DNA of 64,000 nt from Gemmatimonadota bacterium (GCA_009841265.1 VXMB01000007.1:434001-498000); one strand, 5' to 3'. Shown: positions 8,811 to 17,820, counted from the stretch's first letter. Notes: generated by a model not told the origin, from the letters alone. Numbers and translations are program-made.

Positions 8811-9524
8811 TTGGAGAGAAAGTGGATCTGGTGGGCAGGCGGCGCTGTGCTGGCAGTGCTCGTTTCTTTCATCTCTGTCATGTACTGGTTCGATCCGGCG
8901 CGGCGCACGACCGAGCCTGGATTTTCCGGATTGAGCAGAACCGTTACCGGAAATACGCTCTTCTCGCAAAGCGATCCGCCGGTGCGGATGACATTCGACG
9001 AGCGATTCCGGCACATCGGAGGGCAGAAGTTCGTGCTCTACGGCACCGCCGACGTCGAGCAACATTTCTTTGTCGAAGAACATCCGGACGGAACCCTGAA
9101 GAGCTTTGTCTGGATCCAGTTCGAAGGCTTCCTGCCCGATAACGACTACACCTACGACTATTCCGATTCTCCGTTGCGATTGCGGATCGGGGCGTTCGAT
9201 TTCTATACCGACACCGCGGCCGGTACATCGAATCGATTAATGCGCCTCGGCTGGCCGGGGACCGACGGCTATCTCGCCCGGAAGTTCGCGGCGGACAAAG
9301 GCTATACCATGCCGGACAACTACGCCTACGCGCGGCTCGTTCACATACCGGACGACATGAGCCGCAAGGAACTGCTGATCATCTTCATGGAAGACCTGTC
9401 ACCAACGGGCTGGACCGGCGAGTCATTGCGCGAGGGTGGGGAGCACGAAGGGCGTTGGCCCGAGGTCGAGGCTGCTCATCTTGACAGGATCAAGCGGGTG
9501 ATGTCGTTGTATCGGCCCGGGTAA
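8811..9524 (+). CDS. Hypothetical membrane-anchored protein
   Basis: A 237-residue protein with one N-terminal membrane segment (WIWWAGGAVLAVLVSFISVMY), then an extracytoplasmic domain with many aromatic and acidic residues (QFEGFLPDNDYTYDYSDSPL; FYTDTAAGTSNRLMRLGWPG). No family is recognised. The start is TTG at 8811, supported by an AGAGG 8 bp upstream and by the membrane segment beginning at once. It follows the LRR lipoprotein by 36 bp on the same strand and may be co-transcribed with it, which would suit two exported proteins acting together; this is only positional inference. Confidence 0.6.
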   Translation: MERKWIWWAGGAVLAVLVSFISVMYWFDPARRTTEPGFSGLSRTVTGNTLFSQSDPPVRMTFDERFRHIGGQKFVLYGTADVEQHFFVEEHPDGTLKSFVWIQFEGFLPDNDYTYDYSDSPLRLRIGAFDFYTDTAAGTSNRLMRLGWPGTDGYLARKFAADKGYTMPDNYAYARLVHIPDDMSRKELLIIFMEDLSPTGWTGESLREGGEHEGRWPEVEAAHLDRIKRVMSLYRPG

Positions 9525-9607
9525 CGTTGCAGTTGGACAAGTGTTGAGTTCTGGGCCTTTGGGCATTTAAGTAAGCGTTCGAAGGCGATTTAATTCGTAA
9601 TGATCCC

Positions 9608-10573
9608 ATGAAGGACCAGACCGTGCGTTCACTGAGTCTTCAGGGCTTGCCTGACAAGAGAAGGCAGAAGGTCCTCGTGCCGGATTGGCCGGACCCGGAA
9701 GGGCCGTCGGGCAACGAAGTAAAGACCAGAACGATTTACACGGGCGTGACGAACGGAACGGAACGCAATCAGCTGATTGGCGGAAATTACGCGCCCGACG
9801 ATGCCGATCTGCCCACCGGGGGCAACGGCTACCAGAATGTGGGAAAAGTCATCGAGGTCGGGCCGGACGTCTGCGAACTGAAGATAGGCGACGTGCTGTT
9901 TATGAGCGCGGTCCACGCCGAGTATGCCGTGATGCCGGAAGACGGCCTGCTCCTGAGGCTGCCCGATTCAATGGATCTTACAGAGGCCGCCCTGCTAGGC
10001 ATATGCAGTGTCGCGATGCGTACCTGTCGCAACGCGGAACTATGCGTGGGCGAACGCGCGTTGATCGTGGGTGCGGGTATCCTCGGGCAAGTCGCCGTGC
10101 AGGTCGCCGCCGGCATGGGCGCGCGCGCTACGATCTGCGACATCGATGGGGGGCGGCTGGCGATCGCGAAAGAGATCGGCGCGGCGGAAACCGTGCTCGA
10201 TGTTTCGGGGGAGAAATGGAATCAGAAAGTCGGTGAGGCCGCATTTGACGTCGTGATCGACTTTGCCGGCGTTCCGGGTATGGAAGACCAGCTGATCTCC
10301 GCGTTGCGTCCGCAAGGCAGGATGTTGTTCATCGCCGGCCGGGACAAAGTGACCTATACCTTCAATCTGGGACAGGGCCGTGAGGTCCGGATCAGGCAGA
10401 ACAGTCATTTTGATCGAGACGACCTTCACAATACGTGCCGCCTGATCGCCAGGGGGTTGATCAAGATTGGGCCGCTGATCCGCGATGTCGTCCCGGTCAG
10501 CGAAGCCAAAAAGATCTACGACACCTTGCGGGACGCCCCGGATCAGCTGATGGGAACGGTGTTTGCCTGGTAG
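9608..10573 (+). CDS. Zinc-type alcohol dehydrogenase-like (MDR) oxidoreductase
   Basis: A 321-residue medium-chain dehydrogenase/reductase. The N-terminal GroES-like part is short (YTGVTNGTERNQLIGGNY, then GYQNVGKVIEVG), and the Rossmann domain has ALIVGAGILGQVAVQVAAGMG around residues 155-175. The structural-zinc Cys cluster of classical ADHs is absent, as in the subgroup where T-N-G-T-E-R replaces the catalytic Cys region. It most likely oxidises or reduces a sugar- or polyol-like substrate with NAD(P), but the substrate cannot be told. A second MDR of the same subgroup lies at 57.5-58.6 kb. It is followed by tRNA-Asn on the other strand. Confidence 0.8.
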   Translation: MKDQTVRSLSLQGLPDKRRQKVLVPDWPDPEGPSGNEVKTRTIYTGVTNGTERNQLIGGNYAPDDADLPTGGNGYQNVGKVIEVGPDVCELKIGDVLFMSAVHAEYAVMPEDGLLLRLPDSMDLTEAALLGICSVAMRTCRNAELCVGERALIVGAGILGQVAVQVAAGMGARATICDIDGGRLAIAKEIGAAETVLDVSGEKWNQKVGEAAFDVVIDFAGVPGMEDQLISALRPQGRMLFIAGRDKVTYTFNLGQGREVRIRQNSHFDRDDLHNTCRLIARGLIKIGPLIRDVVPVSEAKKIYDTLRDAPDQLMGTVFAW

Positions 10574-10667
10574 GTGGGCGGATAACCGACAGTTCGCGAC
10601 TTCCGGTCGCTTGTGTCCTTTGGCATGAACTACGCTGGAATTGGCGCGGGGACTTTCAAAGGAGGAA

Positions 10668-10739
10668 CTCCTCGGGTTGGATTCGAACCAACAACCTAGT
10701 GGTTAACAGCCACCCGCTCTGCCATTGAGCTACCGAGGA
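10668..10739 (-). tRNA. tRNA-Asn (anticodon GTT)
   Basis: A 72-nt cloverleaf on the minus strand. The acceptor stem pairs TCCTCGG (plus-strand 10733-10739) with the complementary 3' strand (10669-10675) and the discriminator is G. The anticodon loop CTGTTAA gives GTT (Asn), and the T arm GTTGG-TTCGAAT-CCAAC is intact. CCA is not encoded. Confidence 0.95.
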
Positions 10740-10803
10740 AAATGGCGTTTACAACAGCAACGGAATATAGAGCGCAGACGCCTTTGTGTCAAGTGGTTTG
10801 TGG

Positions 10804-11703
10804 TTAATCATCCGCGTCCAGAATCTCGCGTAACATCGCCTCACTGAAGGTTCCCCGAGCTACCTCTGCCACGGGTCCGGTCAGCGTCAATTTGAACTTC
10901 TCGTCCACATCGACTAGCAGTGCCCCGCCTGGTGATTCCACGCTAACGGGAGACGTCACCAGCCCTAGACGCACCGCCGCGCTTGCAGCCGCGCAAGCAG
11001 AAGATCCGGATGAAGGTGTTTCGCCGACACCGCGTTCCCAGATCAGGATGCGAATCTTGCTGGGACCGGTGGGTTCGGCTAGTTGAACGTTTATTCGATT
11101 GGGGAAGATCGGGTGGGTCTCTAGCGCTGGACACAGCCTAAGCAGGTCGTCGCGACTCCACTGCCGGTCCTGGGAACGAAACACCACGCAATGAGAATTG
11201 CCGACGTTCACGCCGGTGAAAGTCAGCGTTTCCCCGGCGGTCCTGATCGGTTGCTCGATCAGCTCGTCGACTTCGAGGGTACACGGCAACGCTTCCGGTC
11301 TGAACGTTGCCCGGCCCATGTGCACGGTCGCGCCGCATACCGGACCGGAGGCATCTTCTGCACCGCATTGGTCATGCTGCGTCTCGACGCGTACCGTGCC
11401 GCCCCGTGTCTCCACCGTGAACGACTTCTTGCGCGTCCTGCCCGTGGCGTGCAGGTACAGCGCGAAAATCCGCAGTCCGTTGCCCGAGGTTTCTGCCTCG
11501 CTTCCGTCGGGGTTCCAGATCCGCAGGCCGAAGTCCGCCGAACCGGAATCCTCAAGGCTCAGGATGCCATCGCTTCCGATGCCCTTCTCACGATCACATA
11601 TCCGGGCGATGCGACCGGGCGTCAACTGGAAGTTCAGCTCCCGGGGATCCAATACGATGTATTCATTGCCGAGTCCATGACCCTTGAAGTAGCTGTTCGC
11701 CAT
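10804..11703 (-). CDS. dapF: Diaminopimelate epimerase-like protein with Cys-to-Ser at one catalytic position
   Basis: A 299-residue DapF-family protein that would convert LL- to meso-diaminopimelate for lysine and peptidoglycan synthesis. Family motifs are clear: FKGHGLGNEYIVLDP at the N-terminus, DREKGIGSDGI near 35, NPDGSEAETSGNGLR near 65, WERGVGETPSSGSSACAAA near 235. The second catalytic Cys (in SSACAAA) is present, but the first, normally in the CGNG motif, is Ser (codon TCG, SGNG). The start region is tandemly duplicated (19 bp), placing an extra out-of-frame ATG upstream. It follows the beta-barrel gene by 31 bp on the same strand. Either this subfamily works with Ser/Cys, or it acts on something else. 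Confidence 0.85.
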   Translation of the reverse strand: MANSYFKGHGLGNEYIVLDPRELNFQLTPGRIARICDREKGIGSDGILSLEDSGSADFGLRIWNPDGSEAETSGNGLRIFALYLHATGRTRKKSFTVETRGGTVRVETQHDQCGAEDASGPVCGATVHMGRATFRPEALPCTLEVDELIEQPIRTAGETLTFTGVNVGNSHCVVFRSQDRQWSRDDLLRLCPALETHPIFPNRINVQLAEPTGPSKIRILIWERGVGETPSSGSSACAAASAAVRLGLVTSPVSVESPGGALLVDVDEKFKLTLTGPVAEVARGTFSEAMLREILDADD

Positions 11704-11721
11704 TGAAGTAGCTGTTCGCCA
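11684..11721. repeat. 19-bp perfect tandem duplication over the dapF start codon
   Basis: The 19-bp unit TTGAAGTAGCTGTTCGCCA occurs twice in immediate succession (11684-11702 and 11703-11721). On the coding strand this duplicates the start codon and first codons of dapF. Because 19 is not a multiple of 3, the upstream copy opens a different frame that stops after about 19 codons. Confidence 0.9.
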
Positions 11722-11734
11722 TGCTCCGACCGAA

Positions 11735-12691
11735 TCAGAAACTGTACATCATGTTCAGACTGACGCCGACCATCGAAAGCTCGTCGGTCGAAATGCCATA
11801 CATGACGTCGAATCCCCGGCCCACGGACGAGGCGTGGCTCCGGAGCTGCGTCCACATTTCTTCGTCGTCGAATTCGCTGAACTTTGACCAGCGAACCTTT
11901 GCCCCGATCCCCAGGTTACCGCTGAGGGCGTAATCCACGCCCACGACCGCCTGGTAGGCGGCCAGGAGATCGTTCATCTTGTGCCGGCCGATGGTCGTGG
12001 TCCCGGCGAGCCGCGCTTTACGTTCCGGATGGAGGAAGGTCGAGATCGCGGCCGGGTCGTCATTGCGCTTGAATCGTCCGTAGTAGTCGAGCGAAGTGCT
12101 GGAAAGCCCCACGCCGACCCCGATGTAGGGTGTGTAAGGCGAATTGCTCTTGAACTCGTAATACACATTGGCAAAGATGCTGTGCGAAAGCAGATCTTCC
12201 AATCCGCCGTCGATGATTTCGAGTTCCTGTTGCTGCTTCTCCTGGGTCACGGCATCCAGGATCTGACCGTCGCCCTCGCCGCGTGTATAGGTCGTGGTCC
12301 GGTAGAGGTATTCACCCTCGAACCGCAGGCTATTCCAGACATAGCCCAGGGCCAGCACGCTCTGCACGCCATCGCCCGCTCCGACTTCGTGCGTCCACTC
12401 CGCGGGTGGCGGCGCGCTCGCGCATTCATCCGGGCGCGTCTCGGCGAGCCCCGGATTGGACAGCTTGTCGCAACGGGTCCCCCAGTCATTGTCCCTGGCA
12501 TGGACGGTCAGGCCTGGGGCCACCGCGAAACCCAGGTTGGTCCGCAGGTACCAGCCGTCCTGCGACAAGGCCTGCGCCGATGCCGAAGTGGAGGTCTGCG
12601 CGGATACCGGCGTGGTTACCTGAGCGGATGCGCGTCCGGTGATAGCCGCTACGACCAGGCACAGGGTCAGAACCCCGATTCTGTGTATCAT
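11735..12691 (-). CDS. Outer-membrane beta-barrel protein, unknown function
   Basis: A 318-residue protein. The start is fixed by AAGGAGA 7 bp before the ATG at 12691, which opens a signal peptide (MIHRIGVLTLCLVVAAITGRASA, cleavage after ASA). The mature part alternates hydrophobic and polar residues with many aromatic strand ends and finishes in Phe (SMVGVSLNMMYSF), the usual C-terminal signal for BAM assembly. Strand-like stretches include WYLRTNLGFAVAPGLTV and YTPYIGVGVGLSSTSLDYYG. No specific porin family is recognised. An open frame extends further upstream but lacks export features there. It lies 31 bp upstream of dapF. Confidence 0.75.
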   Translation of the reverse strand: MIHRIGVLTLCLVVAAITGRASAQVTTPVSAQTSTSASAQALSQDGWYLRTNLGFAVAPGLTVHARDNDWGTRCDKLSNPGLAETRPDECASAPPPAEWTHEVGAGDGVQSVLALGYVWNSLRFEGEYLYRTTTYTRGEGDGQILDAVTQEKQQQELEIIDGGLEDLLSHSIFANVYYEFKSNSPYTPYIGVGVGLSSTSLDYYGRFKRNDDPAAISTFLHPERKARLAGTTTIGRHKMNDLLAAYQAVVGVDYALSGNLGIGAKVRWSKFSEFDDEEMWTQLRSHASSVGRGFDVMYGISTDELSMVGVSLNMMYSF

Positions 12692-12836
12692 GATGCGGTC
12701 TCCTTTTGATTCGGGGAGAGGATCCCCGGATGAAGACATGCTCTCCGGTTGAGGAGGCGCTCTTCTGCAGAAGTAGTGCGCTCTGGTTGAAGCGGCGTGC
12801 TCCAGTCCGGTCGCGAAGTACGCAGTAGTCCCACCG

Positions 12837-14006
12837 TTACGCCGCGGTCGGCGCATCCAGGCCGCTTCCCGTTTCCTCGACCACGAGATCCACCACAGCC
12901 CGCAGGGCTTCCGCTTCCGTGTCCCCTTCGAGGCGGCGCAACCGGTAGTGGTCAATCTGGCGGTCCGATCCGGTACCGTACCGGATGAGGTCGAGAATGT
13001 GGCGCAGTTGGTCCTCGCACTCCATGGCGCGCGCGTCTTCGGACAGTGTTTCGACCAGGGCTTCGGCGTACTCGTCGATATCGAGCCGGCCCGACCCTTC
13101 AGTGTCCCCCAGGAACGCGACCACGCCGTACCGCTGGGCGAGCCAGCAGTTCTCCTTGATCAGTTCCGTCGGCGGTTCCGTCGGCAGCCGGCCTTCCATG
13201 TCCAGGCGAAGCAGGTACCGAACGAGACAGGTGTATAGCGCCACGACACACATGGCGTCGTCCACGGTCTGGCAGATGTCGCAGATGCGCAGTTCCAGGG
13301 TGGGAAATGCCCGGGAGGGCCGGATGTCCCACCAAAGCTCGCTGCTGTCCTTGATGAACTCCATCCGCTGGTAGTCTTCGACCAGTTTCTCGAATTCCTC
13401 CCAGGAGTGCAGCGGTCCGGGCAGTCCCGTGCGCGGCATGCTGCCGAAGAGGGTCAGGCGGTAGGACTTGAAGCCGGTCTCCCGCCCGCTGCTGAAGGGC
13501 GAGGAAGCGGAGAGGGCGTGGAGCAGGGGCAGATAGCGGCGCATGGCCGTCATCACCCGGACGCGGCTGCCGCCGTCCCCGAATCCCGCGTGGATGTGCA
13601 TCCCGCCCACGAGCAGTTCCCGGACGGCCTGCTGGTAGGTCATGGCGAACTGTTCGTAGCGGCGTCCTGCCGTGACGACCTGGCTGTGCCAGGCCGCGAA
13701 GGGATGGGTGGAGGCCGCCAGCACCGCGGCGCCGTGCTGCGCGGCCGCGTCGATGACGAGGCGTCGGGTCTCGATGAGGGCCGAATGGACGTCCGCCACG
13801 GACGTGCAGACCCGGGTGGTGGTCTCGATCTGGGACCGGAGGAACTCGGCTACGACCTTGTGTTCCCCGCGATTCTTCTCACATTCTTCGAAGATGCGCG
13901 GGTCGGGATCGGGCAACAGGTCGCGCGTATCCGGGTCGACCAGGAAGAACTCTTCCTCGACGCCGAGTGTGATGGAGAGGGGATCTGTGGTGCTGCCTTG
14001 TGCCAT
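12837..14006 (-). CDS. YbdK-type carboxylate-amine ligase (glutamate-cysteine ligase family 2)
   Basis: A 389-residue protein with the GCS2 fold: ITLGVEEEFFLVDPDTRDLL at the N-terminus (Mg/ATP-binding Glu), VVAEFLRSQIETTT, VGGMHIHAGF, and ELWWDIRPSRAFPTLELRICD. The family makes gamma-glutamyl peptides or related amides; E. coli YbdK has weak glutamate-cysteine ligase activity. The true substrate is unknown here, and no glutathione synthetase gene is adjacent. I place the start at the ATG at 14006, with GGGAGG just before it; the open frame reaches 14063. It is transcribed toward the beta-barrel gene. Confidence 0.85.
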   Translation of the reverse strand: MAQGSTTDPLSITLGVEEEFFLVDPDTRDLLPDPDPRIFEECEKNRGEHKVVAEFLRSQIETTTRVCTSVADVHSALIETRRLVIDAAAQHGAAVLAASTHPFAAWHSQVVTAGRRYEQFAMTYQQAVRELLVGGMHIHAGFGDGGSRVRVMTAMRRYLPLLHALSASSPFSSGRETGFKSYRLTLFGSMPRTGLPGPLHSWEEFEKLVEDYQRMEFIKDSSELWWDIRPSRAFPTLELRICDICQTVDDAMCVVALYTCLVRYLLRLDMEGRLPTEPPTELIKENCWLAQRYGVVAFLGDTEGSGRLDIDEYAEALVETLSEDARAMECEDQLRHILDLIRYGTGSDRQIDHYRLRRLEGDTEAEALRAVVDLVVEETGSGLDAPTAA

Positions 14007-14187
14007 GGTGCCTCCCGGGCTGGATTCCGGGGAGATTTTACATGGCGGGCAAGACATAGTCAACCGGTATCGAGTAACGCGTTCCTGGCCTCTTGCCAGT
14101 TCAATGTGGCGTCCGCGGGGTCGTGCAGACGACGCAGTCTATCAAGTTGACACTTTATAACTTATGGGCTAATTTGGTTAAGCCCAA

Positions 14188-14542
14188 TTGGTCTCACGGA
14201 CTACCCAATGTCAAAAAAGACTTCCAATAAACGTTCCACTAACGATAAATGCTCTACGAGGAAAGATCGGGCCCAACTGGTTGAGCAAAACGCCAGAAGA
14301 ACGCCTCGCTGAAGTTCAACGTCTGCGCCGTCAAGTATATGGAGACAAAGTCGACGGCCCCATACAACACGTTGCTCGGATCGTCAGGCGATCCTCACGT
14401 GGCGTAGTTGTTATTCGAAGTTTACCGTCACAGTCCTCGACATCAGACGCGACAAGCTTGTTAAGACCAACTCATCAAGAACAAGCGGGCAACTGGAAGG
14501 CAAAGGGACCTGGCGGATCTGGAGACGCTTGAAGGTGAATAA
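14188..14542 (+). pseudogene. Remnant of an antitoxin-like / nucleotidyltransferase (AbiEii-like) gene pair
   Basis: Two degraded pieces lie in succession. The first (about 14281-14390) encodes LSKTPEERLAEVQRLRRQV, like the small proteins encoded just before nucleotidyltransferase toxins. The second (14465-14542, another frame) encodes DQLIKNKRATGRQRDLADLE and then a stop; this is the characteristic C-terminus of those nucleotidyltransferases, but its whole catalytic domain is missing. A single open frame running through 14188-14532 joins the pieces out of frame and is probably artefactual. On the minus strand, 14060-14161 is another short open stretch with no start codon. The segment has lower GC than its neighbours. 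Confidence 0.6.
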
Positions 14543-14566
14543 CGTAATCCAATAAAGGAAACCACC

Positions 14567-15130
14567 ATGCGACGTTTATTCTTCCTGCTGGCGATGCCCT
14601 GTATGCTGGCGATGCCCTTTCTGATAGCCGGCAAAGCTCAAGCCCAGGTTTCACTTGAAATCGAGGGGCATGCGTCTTTCGCCCTGGAAGAACTGAGCAG
14701 GCTGGCGGACGGACAGGGGGTCGGCGGTCTAGTGACGGTTGTCTATCCGGTCCGGCCTTCGAGTATGTTCAATATCATCGGCAAGGCAGGCTTCAATCAA
14801 TACGGCACCAAGTCTGGCGAGGTTGAGCGACGCGAAATCGTGAGAATCGTCGACTCGGTGTACCAGGGCATTCCGATCACCGCGGGCGCCAGGTTGTATT
14901 ACGATCAGGACCGGTTATTCTACACCGAAGGACATCTGGGTCTGGAAATCAAGCGGGGTGACCTGGACCCATTCGACGATAAAGACCAGACTTTAACGAT
15001 CCATCCAGTGCTGGCCATAGGCGCCGGATTCTCCGTCTCCCCGAGACTGGCCCTGGTCGCATCGCTCGGCTTGAGCACGGATCTGTGGAGATATGCGAAT
15101 CTGGGGGTCACGTATCGTTTAAGGGAATGA
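14567..15130 (+). CDS. Small outer-membrane beta-barrel-like protein
   Basis: A 187-residue exported protein. It has a signal peptide of about 26 residues (LLAMPCMLAMPFLIAGKAQA; cleavage after AQA) and a mature domain rich in beta-strand alternation (GLVTVVYPVRPSSMFNIIGK; ITAGARLYYDQDRLFYTEGH; RLALVASLGLSTDLWRYANL). It resembles OmpA/OmpW-like 8-stranded barrels in size, but no specific family is recognised. An AAAGGAAA ribosome site lies 7 bp before the ATG. It stands alone and is followed by a strong terminator shared with the convergent dnaK. Confidence 0.65.
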   Translation: MRRLFFLLAMPCMLAMPFLIAGKAQAQVSLEIEGHASFALEELSRLADGQGVGGLVTVVYPVRPSSMFNIIGKAGFNQYGTKSGEVERREIVRIVDSVYQGIPITAGARLYYDQDRLFYTEGHLGLEIKRGDLDPFDDKDQTLTIHPVLAIGAGFSVSPRLALVASLGLSTDLWRYANLGVTYRLRE

Positions 15131-15182
15131 TTGACCGGCGAGATTATGGCACGCTGATGCGGTAGCGTGCCGCCGACTTAAA

Positions 15183-15224
15183 AAACGCGGGACTCACCTC
15201 GAGCCCCGCGTTTCTGTTTTTAAA
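15183..15224. terminator. Bidirectional rho-independent terminator between convergent genes
   Basis: A 9-bp perfect stem, AAACGCGGG (15183-15191) with CCCGCGTTT (15205-15213), has a 13-nt loop, a run of A on its left and a T-rich tract on its right. It can therefore end transcription of both the beta-barrel gene (plus) and dnaK (minus). Confidence 0.8.
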
Positions 15225-15258
15225 AGCTAATGAACATCGGCCAGACCTGGGCTCTCCC

Positions 15259-17229
15259 TCAGTTCACCACCTCGTAATCCGCGTCGATGGCGCCGTCTTC
15301 CTTCTTCTTCTTCTGCGCCTGCGGATCGCCCTCCGGCTGAGCACCCGGCGGCGGACCCTGCGGACCGTCCTGCGGACCCTCGGGACCGGCCGCGCCCGCC
15401 TGCGCGGCCTGGGCGGCGGCCTGTTCGGCCTGGGCCTGCTGGTAGAGGACTTCCGCGAGCTTCTGGGAAGCCTGGGTCAGCTTCTCGGTGCCCGCCTTGA
15501 TGGCCGCCGGATCGCTGCCCTCCAGTGCCGTCTTCAACTCGGCCAGGGCCGAATCGATGGCGCCGCGGTCCTCTGCGGAGAGCTTGTCGCCGTGTTCTTC
15601 CAGCGACTTCTCCGTCGAGTACACGAGCTGGTCGGCCTGGTTGCGGGCTTCCACCTCTTCCTTCTTCTTCGAATCCTCGTCGGCGTGCGCCTCGGCGTCC
15701 TTGACCATCTTGTCGATCTCGGCATCCGACAGGCCGCTGGACGCCTCAATGCGGATCTGCTGCTCCTTGCCCGTGCCCATGTCCTTGGCCGAGACGTGGA
15801 GGATGCCGTTCGCGTCGATGTCGAAGGTCACCTCGATCTGGGGCAGGCCCCGGGGCGCCGGCGGGATGCCGTCCAGGTGGAACTTGCCCAGCGTCCGGTT
15901 GTAGAGGGCCATGTCGCGCTCGCCCTGAAGGACGTGCACCTCCACCGACGGCTGGTTGTCCGCCGCGGTAGAGAAGACCTGGCTCTTCTTCGTGGGGATC
16001 GTCGTGTTCCGGTCGATGAGCCGCGTAAAGACGCCGCCCAGGGTCTCGATGCCGAGTGAAAGCGGCGTGACGTCGAGCAGGAGCACGTCCTTTACGTCGC
16101 CGGACAGCACCGCCCCCTGGATCGCCGCGCCGATTGCCACGACTTCGTCCGGGTTCACGCCCCGGTTGGGCTCCTTGCCGAAGAGTTCCTTGACGATTTC
16201 CTGCACCTTGGGCATGCGCGTCGAGCCGCCCACGAGCACCACTTCGTCGATGTCCGAGGCCGAGAGGCCCGCGTCGGATATCGCCTGCCGGCACGGCGCC
16301 ACCACCCGCTGGATCAGCGGGTCCACGAGCTGTTCGAGCTGGGCCCGTGTCATGGTGCGGTTCAGGTGCTTGGGACCGGAGGCGTCCGCCGTGATGAAGG
16401 GCAGGGCCACTTCGGTCTGTCCCGCGGTCGACAACTCGCACTTGGCCTTCTCGGCCGCTTCCTTCAGCCGCTGCAGGGCCATGGCGTCGTTGCGGAGGTC
16501 GATGCCGGCCTCCTTCTGGAACTCGTCCGCCAGGAAGTCCACCAGGGCATCGTCCAGGTCGTCGCCGCCCAGGTGGGTGTCCCCGTTGGTCGCCATGACC
16601 TCGAAGACGCCGTCGCCGATTTCGAGGATCGAAATGTCGAAGGTGCCGCCGCCGAGATCGAAGACCGCGATCTTCTCGTTGCTCTTCTTGTCGAGCCCGT
16701 AGGCCAGCGACGCGGCCGTCGGCTCGTTGATGATGCGCTTGACGTCCAGGCCCGCGATGCGGCCGGCGTCCTTGGTCGCCTGGCGCTGGCTGTCGTTGAA
16801 ATAGGCCGGCACGGTGATCACGGCCTCCGTGACGGTCTCGCCCAGGTAGTCCTCGGCGGTCTGCTTCATCTTCTGCAGGACCGCCGCGGAGATCTCCGGG
16901 GGCGAGTACGTCTTGTCGCTGATCTGTATGCTGACCTGGCCGTTCGACCCCGCCACCACGCTGTAGGGCATGCGGGTGCGCTCGTCGGGCACCTCTTCGA
17001 AGCGGCGACCCATGAACCGCTTGACGGAGTAGACCGTCGCGTCCGGGTTGGTCACCGCCTGCCGCTTGGCCGTCGCGCCGACAAGCCGCTCGCCGTCCTT
17101 CGAAAAGCCCACGACGGAGGAAGTGGTCCGGCTGCCTTCCGCGTTCGGCACCACGGTCGGTTCGCCGCCCTCCACCACCGCCACGCAGGAGTTGGTCGTG
17201 CCCAGGTCGATTCCAATGATCTTGCCCAT
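15259..17229 (-). CDS. dnaK: Chaperone DnaK (Hsp70)
   Basis: A full-length 656-residue Hsp70 that folds and remodels proteins in an ATP-driven cycle. The nucleotide-binding domain starts [19 protein letters not shown] and has [36 protein letters not shown] and [17 protein letters not shown]. The substrate domain includes [14 protein letters not shown] and [20 protein letters not shown]. The tail is a long Ala/Gln/Pro/Gly-rich linker ending [10 protein letters not shown], the expected GrpE/DnaJ-compatible end (EVVDAD-like in E. coli, shortened here). An AAGGAG lies 8 bp before the ATG. grpE and dnaJ are not adjacent; hsp20 lies just upstream on the same strand, suggesting a heat-shock unit. 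Confidence 0.98.
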   Translation of the reverse strand: MGKIIGIDLGTTNSCVAVVEGGEPTVVPNAEGSRTTSSVVGFSKDGERLVGATAKRQAVTNPDATVYSVKRFMGRRFEEVPDERTRMPYSVVAGSNGQVSIQISDKTYSPPEISAAVLQKMKQTAEDYLGETVTEAVITVPAYFNDSQRQATKDAGRIAGLDVKRIINEPTAASLAYGLDKKSNEKIAVFDLGGGTFDISILEIGDGVFEVMATNGDTHLGGDDLDDALVDFLADEFQKEAGIDLRNDAMALQRLKEAAEKAKCELSTAGQTEVALPFITADASGPKHLNRTMTRAQLEQLVDPLIQRVVAPCRQAISDAGLSASDIDEVVLVGGSTRMPKVQEIVKELFGKEPNRGVNPDEVVAIGAAIQGAVLSGDVKDVLLLDVTPLSLGIETLGGVFTRLIDRNTTIPTKKSQVFSTAADNQPSVEVHVLQGERDMALYNRTLGKFHLDGIPPAPRGLPQIEVTFDIDANGILHVSAKDMGTGKEQQIRIEASSGLSDAEIDKMVKDAEAHADEDSKKKEEVEARNQADQLVYSTEKSLEEHGDKLSAEDRGAIDSALAELKTALEGSDPAAIKAGTEKLTQASQKLAEVLYQQAQAEQAAAQAAQAGAAGPEGPQDGPQGPPPGAQPEGDPQAQKKKKEDGAIDADYEVVN

Positions 17230-17257
17230 GTGTTATGCTCCTTAGAAACGGGTAAAG

Positions 17258-17306
17258 CCCGCCTCCTCATGGAGACGAGCCGTGCCCGCTAGCTTGATGA
17301 GGCGGG
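17258..17306 (-). promoter_or_regulatory. Hairpin in the dnaK leader
   Basis: CCCGCCTC-cTCAT (17258-17270) is complementary to ATGAGGCGGG (17297-17306), with a small bulge, giving a GC-rich stem about 30 nt upstream of the dnaK start. No T-run follows on the coding strand, so it is not a standard terminator. It could stabilise the mRNA or modulate expression between hsp20 and dnaK. No CIRCE element was found. Confidence 0.35.
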
Positions 17307-17397
17307 TGCTCCCGCCCCGTGTTTTACCGGTCCCGCTTGGACCCGCCTGGACCCGTCCAGTCCCCCGGTTGGAGGACCGGCCGGGTTCGCCCGGATC

Positions 17398-17820
17398 TCA
17401 ACCAACGTTGATCGGAATCTGCCTGGGCTGCGACTCCTTCGACTTCCGCAGCGTGAGGGTCATGACGCCGTCCTTGTACGTGGCGTCGATCGATTCGGTA
17501 TCCACCGCGTCCGGCACCGGAAACGCGTGCTCGAACTTTCCGCGGGGCTGCTGCTCCGCGTCGCCGTTGAGACCGAAGGGACTCTTGCGCTCGCCGCTTA
17601 CGGTGAGCACGCCCTTCTCCAGGCTGATCGACACGTCCTCCGAAGCCACGCCCGGTAGGTCGACCGCGACCAGAAAGGCGTCCTCGGTCTCGTGGGTGTC
17701 CACGCGAGGCGACCAGCGGGACGGGAATCCGGACCGCAGCGGGAACGGCCGAAACATGCCGTCGAGTTCGGTCCGCAGGTTATGCAGGTTCGCCAGTGGG
17801 AAAATGGTCGTCGCTCTCAT
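17398..17820 (-). CDS. Hsp20/alpha-crystallin family small heat-shock protein
   Basis: A 140-residue ATP-independent holdase. An N-terminal arm (IFPLANLHNLRTELDGMFRPF) precedes an alpha-crystallin domain from about residue 38 (PRVDTHETEDAFLVAVDLPG, then DVSISLEKGVLTVSGERKSP). The domain ends in VMTLTLRKSKE, followed by a tail with the I-x-I/V-type motif (RQIPINVG) that docks neighbouring subunits. An AAGGAGGAGC ribosome site precedes the ATG. It lies 168 bp upstream of dnaK on the same strand, so sHSP-bound clients could be handed to DnaK made from the same region. Two direct copies of CTCTTCACAAT lie just upstream. Confidence 0.92.
   Translation of the reverse strand: MRATTIFPLANLHNLRTELDGMFRPFPLRSGFPSRWSPRVDTHETEDAFLVAVDLPGVASEDVSISLEKGVLTVSGERKSPFGLNGDAEQQPRGKFEHAFPVPDAVDTESIDATYKDGVMTLTLRKSKESQPRQIPINVG

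Noticed and set aside
17229..17400. CIRCE (HrcA) element upstream of dnaK
   Set aside because: No TTAGCACTC-N9-GAGTGCTAA-like sequence is present in the leader or upstream of hsp20.
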